Shown here one piece after another: positions 25,001-35,411 of a DNA stretch of 64,000 nucleotides (the stretch's first letter is position 1; each line of letters begins with the position of its first letter). Origin of the DNA: Drosophila pseudoobscura (Eukaryota > Arthropoda > Insecta > Diptera > Drosophilidae); NCBI RefSeq assembly GCF_009870125.1, contig NC_046681.1, positions 24,512,001 to 24,576,000 of the forward strand. The letters are read 5' to 3'. A model generated the notes under the pieces. The model did no database searches. It saw only the letters and a list, made by a program, of their open reading frames with translations, and had not been told where the DNA came from. Position numbers and translations under genes: made by a program.

Positions 25001-28000
25001 GTCCATTAGCTGGTTCGACATGCAATTGTACTCTTCCTGCATCTCCGCAAGGCTCGTCTGGACATTCGCCAGCTCTGCCTTGAGCTGATCGCTCTGGGCC
25101 TTGAACTGTTCCGCAAGGGTCTCGGGACTGGGAGCTTCCAAGAGCAGACGCTGCGCCTCCTCCACTCGCTCCCTCAGAGTGACAATCTCGGCCTGCAGTC
25201 TGGTGTTGTCTGACTCCAGCAGCAGAACCTGCTCTTCGGAAGCACTCGACGTTCGCCTCAGATCCTCGTACTCCTGCTGCAGCTGCTGGTACTTCTGTTG
25301 GAGTAAATTATAGTCTGCCTCCATGGCCTCAATGGCCTGCTGCTGGCTCTGCAAATTCTGCTCCAGACTATCGTTCTTTCCCTGCAGAATAGCCATGTCG
25401 CCATGGGCTGTGGATATTTGGGTATTGAGGCGCTCGCAGTCCTCCGTCTTCTGGGTAAAGGCCACCTGAACGTTCTTCAGCTTTGTGTCGGCATCGGCCA
25501 AGAGGCTTTCAAATTCCAGACACTTGGTGCAGATTCTCTCGGGGCTTGACTCCAGCTCGGGGCAAATGGAGCGCATTAGCTCCTCCTTGCTGTTGCGCAG
25601 GACATCGCGGGAGATTTCATCGAGAGTTTTCTGCAGATTTTCAATGGCCAAATCCTTCTCCGACAGAGCCGACAGTAGATCGGTCTCTCGTAGCTTTGAT
25701 TTGGTTTTGTGGGACTGGTACTCGAATTCCAAGCTCACAGCTTCACGATTCTCCACCTCCAGCTTCTGAATGGTCTCCTTCAAGGCCTTCAGCTGCTCCT
25801 CGTACTCTGTGTTCTTGGCATTGACTGCCTCTACCTCGGCCTGCAGGGCTTCGCAACTAAAAACAAGACAAGTAAAATAGTTTAAAAAAATCCTCTCGAC
25901 GAGCTATTTTAATGTCTTCAGGATATGAAATGTGATTGATGTCAATTCTTAGTGACGGGGGTGGGGACTATTTTTCCTGATTATTTCTATGCCAATTGCA
26001 GTGTCTGATTGTCAATTATATTTTCTATTCCTGTGGGACTCACCGCTGGGCATTCTTTTGGCTCTCTGACTCTAGCTCATCGCGCTGGGCTGTCACCTCG
26101 GACAACTTCTCTGCCAGAGCCTGGGACTTTTCCCAGTCCCCTTCGAACTGCTTCTCTAACGAGGTGAACATTTGCAGCTCCAAGCGATCGATTTTCGTTT
26201 TCTCCACCAAGCTATCTCACATGAGAAAATGTGCAATGCGACGACGATGTGCAGACAATGAATGAGGTGTGGTGTGGTGTGTGTGTGTGTGTGTGTGTGC
26301 ATGCAGTGGGTGACGTGTCTGGTTACATCGTTGGGGAAAGAATTCAAAAACTACTTACCTTGAAACTCCCACATTGGGCGTGAGAGAGAGCTCAGCTCTG
26401 CTAAGCTCCTTCGTCCTCAAAACATCCGAGGGCCTCAGACCAAAGTCGATGAGCTCGGCTGGGCTGAATTCCTCTTCACTAGTGCCAATGTCCAGCGACT
26501 TCATGATATTAATGGTCTTGGGACCGTTGTCGGCGCGGTGGCTGATGTGCGAGTTGGGAAAGAACACCGGCTTCGGCAGATGGGAAAGCTTCGATTGTCG
26601 ATGGTCCTGTTTGGGCTCTGGCGGTCCGCAATGCAGCGGTGTGGGGATGGCACTCTCTGGAATCGAGGTGGCAGGGCACCATGTACGGCGGCGATTCTTA
26701 AACCGCTTGTCGTTTAGCGAGTTGCTAGTGATGATCTTAAGCATGTCGTTCTGGATGCGGTTCTCAAGCTGCTTCACCTTTAGCTGGCTCTCGTTCTTGC
26801 GCTGCTCCTCGGCCAGGCGGTCCTTGAGCTCCTTGATCTCCCGCTCCAGCCGCTTCATCATTGTTGCATCGGAGACCATCTCGTTGACCTCGGGCTTGAT
26901 GCGGATCTTCTTGGCGCGCATAGCGAAATTGATTGTCGATAGCGACTCCTCTACAATCGAGGGTTTGATGGTGCATATGATGGACGTGAAGGCGTTGCCT
27001 CCTAGCGAAGCCTGCAGTATCCGCGTCAATTTGGAGTCGCGGAAGCTTATGAACTTATTGTCCAAGTTTTCGGACAGATTCATGATCACGTTGCTGAGGA
27101 ACAGAAGACTCTTGTTGATGTGGCTCCCCTCCTTGAGGCGAGTCCCGCTCGCACCTGTTTGCCCGGCCCGCTCAGAACCGGCCAAATCCACCAAATTCAA
27201 GACACTCTGAATGACGGCATCGTCCACAGTGCGATCGCTTTTGCGCGATTCGATGATCTGGAATTGCAGGGAGATCAATTGCTGAGATCAGGGGAGCAGA
27301 AGATCTGACTAGCAGCTGAACTTACGATGCGAAAGATGGCATGGGAGCGACTGGAGCGCTCGTTCATGTTGGTTTCGCCCACAGTGCGCTCCTTGTTGCC
27401 CATGCTGAGGAACCGCAGCAGATCCGACTCGCTGGTTATGATGCACTCCTCGCAATTCACATTCACAATGCCATTGCCGGCCTCGTGTATCTTGAGGTCC
27501 TGGTTCTTCTTGTTCAGCAGATCGTAGACTTTCTCGTTGTAGATCTCAATGTAGCCCACTCTAAGCAAATACTCGCGATCGTTGTCGTTGGCTATCTGCT
27601 TGAAGATCTCCTTAGCAGCAAGAACCATTACGCCCGGGTTCTCCCTGTCGCCCATCATTGTGTACGTTTTGCCTAGAGGGAGTTCGTGCGTGAGTGTGTG
27701 TGCGGAATATGCATATGCATATGCGGAGATGTATAAATACCTGATGACGTCTGGCCGTAGGCAAAAATAGTACCATTGAAGCCCTGCATGCAGGCATGGA
27801 CAATGTGCTTGGCCATGCGGTCAAACACCTCCTGGTTATTTCCATTCTGATCAAACACATAGTCTACAAATAGGACACGCGCATAAGAAACTGTGCGATC
27901 TATGATTTCTCTATGATTTCCTCACTCACCGAAGACACACGGATCAGCTTGGTTGTCGATAAGGCGTATGGAGCGGGACTCCTTCACTTCCCACACCGAT

Positions 28001-28062
28001 GCATTGCCGGCCTCGCAGGGGCGCACCTTGATGCACACCTGAATTGAACTCTTTGCAGACAT
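19052..28062 (-). CDS. cmet: kinesin-7, CENP-E family (CENP-meta/CENP-ana), 16 exons
   Basis: A plus-end kinetochore motor that aligns metaphase chromosomes. Exons on the minus strand: 28062-27930, 27863-27741, 27672-27326, 27257-26359, 26211-26044, 25856-22283, 22226-21963, 21898-21596, 21537-21370, 21305-21003, 20938-20636, 20577-20275, 20217-19996, 19933-19813, 19747-19260, 19198-19052. All have GT-AG ends and compatible phases, giving about 2621 aa. The motor occupies about residues 8-330: P-loop GQTSSGKT (81-88), switch I SSRSH (192-196), switch II DLAGSE (225-230). The rest is coiled coil, with 14-aa repeats encoded near 23640-23870 and a set of 303-nt exons each coding 101 residues. 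A 5' promoter-like segment at 28205-28350 carries GGTATATTT words. It is longer than the roughly 1900-2200 aa I recall for the D. melanogaster paralogs. I cannot tell cmet from cana by eye. Confidence 0.92.
20475..21956 (-). repeat. near-identical tandem duplication (960-bp offset) of kinesin tail exons and introns
   Basis: Positions 20475-20996 and 21435-21956 match base for base except one mismatch (20785 A versus 21745 T), exonic and intronic sequence alike. The mismatch changes Cys to Ser in the coiled coil. The copies cover two exon boundaries (exons 8/9 versus 11/12). An older related unit, exon 10, lies between them. All coding exons stay in phase 0, so copy number can change without frameshift. 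Confidence 0.93.
23640..23870 (-). repeat. five tandem 42-bp (14-aa) coiled-coil repeats
   Basis: Five near-identical heptad-pair units of the form EEDLKSARDRIETL, with variants SAGDH, SAGDR and TARDS. Each adds exactly four helical turns (two heptads), so the coiled-coil register is kept. Confidence 0.93.
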
Positions 28063-28204
28063 TCTCTGGCTTATTTCGAATTTTTATCACATTAAACATT
28101 CACAAATCAGTTGACTATTCACATAAAAAGACACTTTTCAATGAAACTTCTAGATCAAAATTGTTTAGCAAAATTTTGCATGGCGTACGTACAGTTAAAT
28201 TCGA

Positions 28205-28350
28205 ACAAATGCAGACCGCCGAATTACCGACCAAATATACGGTCTGACCTGAAAAAATTTACCGAAATATGCCGTTTAATTTTCTAAATATACCGCAAAT
28301 ATACCGATGAAAAAACGAACTTAGCCCACCTAAGCCCCCTCTATTTAAAC
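28205..28350 (-). promoter_or_regulatory. motif-6-type promoter array upstream of the kinesin gene
   Basis: On the minus strand the segment 145-290 nt upstream of the ATG carries repeated GGTATATTT-like words (exact at 28294-28286 and 28305-28297, with degenerate copies to about 28230). They match the Ohler motif 6 consensus. The first 45 bp (28350-28306) recur inverted at 35001-35044 in front of the BAP18-like gene. Confidence 0.6.
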
Positions 28351-28517
28351 TACTTGTGGTATTGGGTGGAAAATATACTGAAAATATGTCAAAATATATA
28401 CTTACAAAAAACCACGATAAATAAATACATAGCAGACTTTTCTTCGATTGTTGTCACAATTTTAAAATTAGGTTTGTTAGAAAATTTAAGTTTTCCACAT
28501 TTATACACATATACACA

Positions 28518-29114
28518 ATGTCGCGGCAACAGAAGTCACGCATTTTTCCGAGGGACGTCAATGATTGCATGGCGGGTATGAAATCAGAAACACAAGATGC
28601 CTTGGAGAGCGGTGCAAAGCAACATTCGGTACGTCCTGAAGTATTGAAAAAAATTGTTCATTTCCGTTCCTTCAAGTCGAATCAGTGAGTAAAGGAAGAT
28701 TCGGTTCAATACCCATTAGTCCCATTTATCCGTTTGCTTTTGACAATTTCAGATATTCCCAAGATAAGAATTTAGTGCCGCGAGTTCACGTCCCTCCTAT
28801 TTCAGTCTATACCAAGGACTACAGCCGGTCATCGCACAGTTCCAAATTGCGACAATGTATCGCCGAAAAGGACATACCCGACCCGGATTTCTGCCGCCGA
28901 CCAGTCAACCCATTTTACAGCTTATCCTCGAGCCAATTCAAATTCATGGATGATCACCACTCGAAAGATCTAGAAACCGAGTATCGCAAAAAAATCAACT
29001 TCTTCAGGCAACTAAGGTAGCTTCTTATTTTCCAAATATGTGGTACATAGACACCGTAAATAACCAGCCAAAATGCTTTCTTGCAGGCATCAATCTCAAA
29101 TTTTCACGGATTAA
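28518..29114 (+). CDS. unrecognised small basic protein, 3 exons
   Basis: I do not recognise this gene. Exons 28518-28684, 28753-29016 and 29087-29114 join in phase 2 at both junctions through introns of 68 and 70 nt, the second ending in a strong pyrimidine tract plus TTGCAG. The product is about 152 aa. If intron 2 is retained, exon 2 ends in a stop at 29018-29020, giving a protein about 8 residues shorter. It starts MSRQQKSRIFPRDVND, is basic and rich in Tyr, Ser and Pro (for example PVNPFYSLSSSQF), and shows no signal peptide or membrane segment. It is transcribed divergently from the kinesin, 455 bp apart across the motif-6 array, so they may share a promoter. AATAAA at 29627-29632 is a possible 3' end. 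The Pro/Tyr-rich short-helix look resembles small axonemal proteins, but that is only a resemblance. Confidence 0.65.
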
Positions 29115-29177
29115 TAGAGATTAGAATAGAGATTTAGATCTCTTTATCTCTAAATCAAACAGTATTCAATATTCAAT

Positions 29178-29892
29178 GTATTAGCCATTATCCAGCAACA
29201 GCCCAACCAAACTGGCCCGGATTAAAAGTGTGCTGAATACGTTTTGATGTTCTGTCAGTTATTCGTTTACAAAGTCTTTTTTCTAGTCATTTGTTCTGTA
29301 GGTTAGATTACATATGCATTATTTTTGTCTTGTCTGTTGCTTCTATGCTGCCATTTTATCGCCTGCCTTAAGAGCTGCATAACCGCAACGATTAGGAGTG
29401 GAATTCGGTGTAGTACTAATCGTCCCGTTTATGCAGCTGTATTAGCCATTATCCAGCAACAACCCAACCAACTGGCCCGGATTAAAAGTGTGTTGAATAC
29501 GTGTTGATGTTCTGCCAGTTATTCGTTTACAAAGTCTATTTTCTATTATTAATCAAATTTTTTGGGCCGAAAAGGGGTGCTTTGGACTTAGGAATTTAGA
29601 AAAAGAGTTGCGGATAATGAACCAATAATAAAATGTATGTACATGTGGACCAGAAAAACAAGAGTTTGGTGTTCTAATTCTGTGCATTGGGTAATTCGGT
29701 GTAAGTTTCTGTATCTGTATTAGCCATTATCCAGCAAGAACCCATCCAAACTGGCCCGGATTAAAGGTGTGTTGAATACGTGTTGATGTTCTGTCAGTTA
29801 TTCGTTTACAAAGTCTTTTTTCTAGTCATTTGTTCTGTAGGTTAGATTACATATGCATTATTTTTGTCTTGCCTATTGCTTCTATGCTGCCC
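29178..29892. repeat. three direct repeats of about 105-175 bp
   Basis: Copies start at 29178, 29439 and 29716 with TGTATTAGCCATTATCCAGC. Copies 1 and 3 run about 175 bp to TTCTATGCTGCC; copy 2 breaks off after about 108 bp. A one-base indel (CCAAACTGG versus CCAACTGG) separates copy 2 from the other two. They lie 3' of the small gene at 28518 and could be duplicated pieces of its 3' region or of a lost gene. Confidence 0.9.
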
Positions 29893-29993
29893 CACTGTTT
29901 TTGTGTGTGACGAAATTAGCTGCAGCCATTAACTCATTAATTGGTATCGTATTTAAATTTGGCGCTCAATGGTATCTAAAATGAAAATATGTA

Positions 29994-30001
29994 TATCGAT
30001 A
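29994..30001. promoter_or_regulatory. DRE (TATCGATA)
   Basis: A perfect DNA-replication-related element about 126 bp upstream of the broken motor fragment, with a partial second copy (ATCGATA) a few bases later. It may be a relic promoter of the decayed kinesin copy. Confidence 0.5.
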
Positions 30002-30126
30002 TGCTAATCGATAGTACTTTCGTTATACATTCGATAATTTGTATAGAAATTCAAAGTCTCATTAGCTTTAATATATGTTATATATGTTATTAAACAGACA
30101 GAGCTACATCTAAATAGACAAGAGAA

Positions 30127-30243
30127 TCTGATCTGATGAACAAGAAGAAGCTGCTTCTCAAGATACACGAGGCTAGCAATAGCACAGTGAATGTGAATTG
30201 CGAGGAGTGCATCATAAACAGCTAGGCGGATCTGCTGCGCCAA
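30127..30243 (+). pseudogene. kinesin motor-domain fragment, broken
   Basis: About 39 codons closely match exon 3 of the intact kinesin (coding region 27500-27400, minus strand), including an almost identical stretch around NVNCEECII. A TAG at 30223-30225 sits where the intact gene has a Glu codon, and no P-loop or switch regions surround it. It is in the same orientation as, and 1.9 kb upstream of, the motor-less tail paralog at 32146. Together they look like one ancestral gene copy that has lost its motor. Confidence 0.85.
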
Positions 30244-30535
30244 ACGGTACCTCGTAATCTTTCGTATCGTAAATCAGGCTATGGTCTTCTGCTTTCTTCA
30301 ACAGCAACAGCAACCTGTTCAATTTTTGGTCCGAAAAGCTGAATCCGATTCTGCGGACGTCGCTCTGCTAACCGACTCGATGAGGCGGAGAGCCTTATCT
30401 GTCCGATTCTGATTGCCATTTGTGTTTGGAATATCTTCAAAAACGATGTTGATGCGATTTTGAGAACATAACATTTATTGTCGTCAACAAATTTGCACCC
30501 CCCATATCACCCACCATCCATTCAAACCATCTAGT

Positions 30536-30760
30536 TTAAGTTGTATCGTGATATATCAGAGGGCACAACGGACAGTGGGGATTTGTGTCTGAACTATTGT
30601 AGAGTATAATCTGGGTGGCACATTTCCCGCAAAAAGAGTGGCCACAGGGCACGAATTTGGGATCCCGCTTTGGCTGCATGCAAATCACGCACTCTTCCTG
30701 GGTGATCCAGGCGATTAATTTGTTCATGGGGATTTCCTTGTCTGTATTTTCCTTTTCCAT
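30536..30760 (-). CDS. mini RING-finger protein (74 aa)
   Basis: A single coding exon with ATG at 30760. A C3HC4-type RING fills residues 24-69: C-x2-C in CVICMQ, then CGHSFCGKC, then CPLC. All eight expected zinc ligands appear present (seven Cys and one His). RING domains act as E3 ubiquitin ligases by binding an E2. At 74 aa this is little more than the domain, so it may be a truncated paralog or a small adaptor. A possible 5' UTR intron (donor GTAAAT near 30840, acceptor CACAG near 30790) would leave this ATG as the first; the upstream frame has stops. It sits inside the decayed kinesin copy on the opposite strand. Not recognised by name. Confidence 0.6.
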   Translation of the reverse strand: MEKENTDKEIPMNKLIAWITQEECVICMQPKRDPKFVPCGHSFCGKCATQIILYNSSDTNPHCPLCPLIYHDTT

Positions 30761-32126
30761 TTTGTCCTTTAAGCTTATCGGAATGTCTGTGGGGTGTCAG
30801 GCCTAAGAACTATCTCACTTATCTTTGGTTAAACATTTACCTACTTATTCGTAAACGTTGGAACGGAAAGAGATCCTCCGACAAATTTAGCTAGGAAAAT
30901 TATTGTAATCTAAACTCTTAAAATTGAATCTGGACAAACAATAAATCTCATGGCCTTCTTTGACATGGATTTTGACAAGCTTGCTTGGTTTTTCTCGAAA
31001 GAACTTGACCTACCAACACTAGTTTTAAGGGTGGGTTTTTATACCTGAATCCCCTCCTCCCATTAGTCTCCCAATAGAAGCTTTCTCGTAAGTATCTCAT
31101 CTTTATCAGTTGTAAGATTTTGTGAATATATAAAATAATAGTTCTTCTGATATTGATATTTTTGATATTCTGATATTCTTCAACCGGAGAACCTATACAA
31201 AACATATTGTGTGTGGTATACCTACACATGCAGCTGGCACATCTGTTTAGTATACTGGATGGTTAGTAATAAAATATGCACGGGCCACTTGCAAACTCTG
31301 ATTAAAATATCTCCGCAAGCGCGCCACAAGCATAAATCGTTATCGAGAGGCCACAACCGATCTCCGATTCTTCCACTCCTCTTCTTCTCAGCGCGAACTT
31401 CGGCCGAAAAGAGAATTGAGAACAAAAACAAACAGCAAGAGGCAAGAAGAAGAACCCGACCCTCTCCATAGTCTGTGCGAGAGGGCAAGGTGTTGGCCAT
31501 TTGCTGATTTTAGCCCGCTTCACTGATAGATTCGGCTCGAAGTGATGACGTCGGCCCTGCCGATCGGAGTGTGCGGCCCCGACGAGCAGAAGCGATAAAG
31601 CAAACTTGATAATTCCGAAACTTCTTGATAATTTGCTATTCCAAAATGCTGCCTGGCCCCAAGCTTATTGTGGCCGTCGCCACACACCAGATCACAGTCC
31701 AGCGCTCCGCCGTCTGCTTCAATGCTTATTGCGTTTGATTTTGGTGATCGGTGACGTCGTTGCACCTACTGCTGCCTCAAGGCGTATTCGACAGTGATGT
31801 AACAGTGATGCCCACATATACAAAGATTGGCTCATTACCATTACCGCCAGTGGCCCCGCGTGAGTATGTATCTGTCGGTGCGAGGGAGAGAGGCAGCTCC
31901 AACCAACCTGAATGCAGTACGCGAGCGACTGCTTCTATTTATAGGGCGTCCCCGTCCCCCCCACAACAATGTTTCCCCCCGAGTCAGTTGGAGCTGGCCG
32001 AAATGCAGCCACGGGGGAAACATAAACATAAAGTAGTATCTGTTAAACAGCTCGGAACACAGCTATTGCCTGACAATTTTCCGAAAACTTCTGTATTTTT
32101 GAGTATTCAATTCTTGTTAATTCCAG
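30761..32126. other. non-coding stretch upstream of the motor-less kinesin paralog
   Basis: No motor-domain coding is visible in any frame. Two CRE-like TGACGTC words lie near 31544 and 31752. It ends at an acceptor, TTCCAG at 32121-32126, matching the exon 6 acceptor of the intact kinesin in phase and sequence. A 5' UTR exon is expected here but I cannot place it. Confidence 0.5.
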
Positions 32127-32145
32127 CTGCAAAGCCCTGCAAGAG

Positions 32146-34204
32146 ATGGTGGTCGATCGAAACCAGATCGAGACGAACGAGGAGCAGCTGGGACAGTCCA
32201 TACAGAAGCTGGAGAAGGAAAGCCTCGAGATGAAGCACCAGTACGTGTCATACGAAACCGATTTGCTTTCGCCGCTGTCACAGAAGGACTTGTCCATAGA
32301 AAATCTGCAGAAAACTCTCAACGAACTGTCCCGCGATGTTCTGCGTAACAGCCAGGAAGAGCAGATGCGCTCCATTTGCCCCGAGCTGGAGTCAAGCTGC
32401 GAGAGAATCTGCACCAAGTGTCTGGAGTTTGAACGCCTTCTGGCCGATGGCAAATCCAAGTGCACGGAGACAACCCAGCGTGAGTGCGATCAGCTGCAAG
32501 CGGACATCGTCGAGACCCGGAAAAAGCTGGAAGACGTTCAGTTGGCTTATACCCTGGCCATGTGCCAGTTTTCCGAAAAGTCGGTGGACTGCAAATGCTT
32601 CAGCTGTCCAATATCCACCGCTCGTGTGGACAATGTATTGCAGGAGAAGTACGATGGTCTGGAGCAGATGTGGCAGAGCCAGCAGAAGGTCATACAGAGC
32701 ATGGCAGCAGACTATAATTTACACCAGAAGTACCAGAAGCTGCAACAAGAGTACGAGGATCTGCGACGAACGTCGAGTGCTTCTGAAGAGCAGGTCCTGC
32801 AGCTGGACGCTGACAACAACAGACTGCAGATTGAGATTGTCACTCTGAGGGAGCGAGTGGAGGAGGCGCAGCGTCTGATCTTGGAAGCTCCCAATACCGA
32901 GGCCCAGATAGATGCTCTAAAGGAAGAACTGGCGGGGGTGCAGACGATCTTTGGGCACATGAGTAGAGTGTATGACGAAATGTATAATCAACTTGGCGAA
33001 AGTGTACAGAAATGCGACGTCCTGCAAAACGAACGGAATGCACTGTGTACGGAAGTTAAGGAGCTTAACAAACGTTGCATGTCCATGGAGGTAAAGCAGG
33101 TGGAGCTCCAGTCAAGAGCCAGCCAGAAGCAGCTGCTCCTGGAAAGACAATTAGAGAAATTGTCAGACGACGTCCAACGCGTCGACCAGCTACAGGAAAC
33201 CAATGCGAAGCTCGTCGTGCGCAGCACCAAGGCCGAAGACTCCCTGTCGGAGATGCAGGAGCGTTTGCTGCAGAACAATCGGGACATCGAGACTGTTGAA
33301 GAAGACCTAAAGAGTGCCAGAGATCGCATAGAGACTCTTGAACAAACTCTAAAGCGTGACAGAGATCGTATCAAGACTCTTGAAGCAACTCTGAAGAATG
33401 CCCGATATGCGGTAGATGCCATTGAACAAATAAAAACAGATGAACTGAACGCCCTTAAGCTGGAATATCTAGATAAAATAGAGAAACTAAGAAATAGTTT
33501 AACTATCAAGAACCGTCGTCTCGAAGAATGCGAGAAGCTGCGTGCGGAACTGGTAAGCGAAACTTTCGCTTCAATCGTCCTTAAGTAATCTCACAGATGC
33601 CTGTTTTTCAGATAAATACAAGTTATTTACAGAAAACGCAGTTCTCCGCGTTGCAAGCGAAGGTCGAAAATAATTCCCAACTAAAGGCTCAACTCCAATG
33701 CGTGCAGGCAGAACGTGATTCCTTCCGGGACGCTTTGGACCAGAAAAAACAAAGCCTCGCAGAAACCAATAGGAAATGTCGGAAAATGCGCCAGGAAATT
33801 GAGGAGAGTCAAAAACAAGTAGCTCAACTTATGGAAAAGAATGCAGTTTATGAGAAAAAATTGACTCTCGAAGAAGCCAATCAAAAACTAAACAACGAGT
33901 TGGGAGTAGTAAGAGAATATGCACTTTAATCTCTTTGAAATGAACGAATATATGTTTTTATTTTTTTCAGAAAACAAATACGGCTGAGCTTACAAGCGAC
34001 ACTGTGAAGAAAGTTGTGGAGAGTACGTCTACCACTCCTCCAGATCGCGTAGGCATTGGATAAACCCATTTAATATCTTGGACCTTATTCAAAGACTTCT
34101 TTCGTTTCCAGAAATCCACAAGAAGTGAGTCCGACCTGCGGAGGAATCGTCGAAGAGCCATCCACGATGAACGTCGCGCGCCGTACTTTAATGGAATGCT
34201 TTGA
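32146..34204 (+). CDS. motor-less CENP-E-type coiled-coil paralog, 4 exons
   Basis: Coding segments 32146-33552, 33612-33908, 33971-34048 and 34112-34204 join in phase 0 (introns 59-63 nt, GT-AG) into about 624 aa. The first exon begins at 32127 at the same phase-2 boundary as the intact kinesin's exon 6. ATG 32146 is the first in-frame Met. Long blocks match the kinesin tail (for example SRDVLRNS, ICPELESS, QQEYEDLRRTSSASEEQVL, CMSMEVKQVELQS), and the last two exons match its exons 13 and 14. An internal segment of roughly 270 aa is missing in frame, as is the exon array. No motor is present. Intact frames over 1.9 kb suggest a functional headless protein, perhaps a kinetochore binder or competitor; function is inference. 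AATAAA follows at 34327. Confidence 0.72.
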
Positions 34205-34326
34205 AATTCCTCACAATTTTTTGTGCTGACCATAAAGGCGTGTTCAGTTGAGTTTAATTAATTTATTGGGTTGCTTTTAAGTAATTTTTGATATATGTTT
34301 ATTTATTTTTGTTTGTTATATAGTAT

Positions 34327-34332
34327 AATAAA
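34327..34332 (+). terminator. poly(A) signal after the motor-less paralog
   Basis: AATAAA 123 nt downstream of the stop codon, on the coding strand. Confidence 0.55.
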
Positions 34333-34718
34333 TGCTAAAATAAATCTCCGACAGGTGCTCACGCATAAACGGAGGCAGGAGAGCAGTTGATGCAGCCCTG
34401 GTATCAAGTGGGTAAATTGACGATATGTAAGTGACTGTTTGCGTTATTTAGCGTATAGAAACTTCCATATGCAGGTTTTTTTAATTTTCGCTTACAAATC
34501 GTACTTACGTGTATCACTTATTCCAATAGATTGCATTTAAATCCTTTTCGCTCATTCACTTTCAAACAATTTCTATTTGGCGCGCACCACTTGCATCTAG
34601 TCGATAGTGCGACTTTCTTTTTCGTGGCGGGATTTTTCAGCACATCTATGTCCCTATTCGAATTTTTTGATTGACCATTTTCGCTAAAACATTTTTTTAC
34701 GCAAAATCCAACAAAAGC

Positions 34719-35216
34719 AAGTATTAAGAATAAGCCAGTTAAGTAGAAAATTTATTAATCAATCGTATAAAACTATGTGGGCATGGCTAATTGTTCTATC
34801 AAGCTAATAATATTCGACGGAACATCAAAATTGAGCAATATGGTTTCCAATCCTTGACGAAGAACGATTAACCTATTATAAGCCAAGGGGTATTAAATTT
34901 TCCACCGAAAAAAGTGCAAATTTAATCATTTTATTCATGAATCCTCAAGAAGAATTTACAATCGTTAATATTTCCGCAGCTTACCTCAAGAAGTTGAACT
35001 ATTTAAATAAAGGGGGCTTAAGAGGGCTAAGTACAGTTTTTCATCATACGAGACGCTATATTGCTTTAAGGACCCAAAATTGAGGCAAAAGTATTTAAAA
35101 TACGCCAGTCAAATAGAAAATAAATTCATTAATAGGATAAAATTATGTGAGCAGGGCTACTAGCAGCTATTTAGCTATTAATATTACAGGGAATATAAAA
35201 ATCGAAGAATATAGAA
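34719..35216. repeat. diverged direct repeat, two copies of about 125 bp
   Basis: 34719-34843 and 35089-35216 align along their length (AAGTATT..., CCAGT, TAGAAAAT, ATAAAA.TATGTG.GCA.GGCTA, AGC.ATTAATATT), offset about 370 bp, with many substitutions. They flank the segment at 35001-35044 that is shared with the kinesin upstream region. Confidence 0.7.
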
Positions 35217-35324
35217 CTTGAATTAGTCAGTGTATTTACGGTGTATTTTTAAATTAGACGGTTTTTTTGGTATATTTCTGAGGGTCGGACGGTATATTTT
35301 AACGATAAATCCGCGGTCACACTG
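35001..35324 (+). promoter_or_regulatory. motif 6 array plus motif 1 promoter of the BAP18-like gene
   Basis: GTATTT/GGTATATTT words recur between about 35228 and 35300, followed by CGGTCACACTG at 35314-35324, an exact Ohler motif 1 core (GGTCACACT), 88 bp before the ATG. This motif 6 plus motif 1 pairing is typical of ubiquitously expressed fly genes. 35001-35044 is the inverted copy of 28306-28350. Confidence 0.72.
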
Positions 35325-35411
35325 CTGGAGTGTTGGAAAAGGCAGCATAGGTTTTGCTAAAGCAAAACAGAAAATTATAGCAAAAAATTAGCTAATTCGA
35401 CGCAATCAGCC

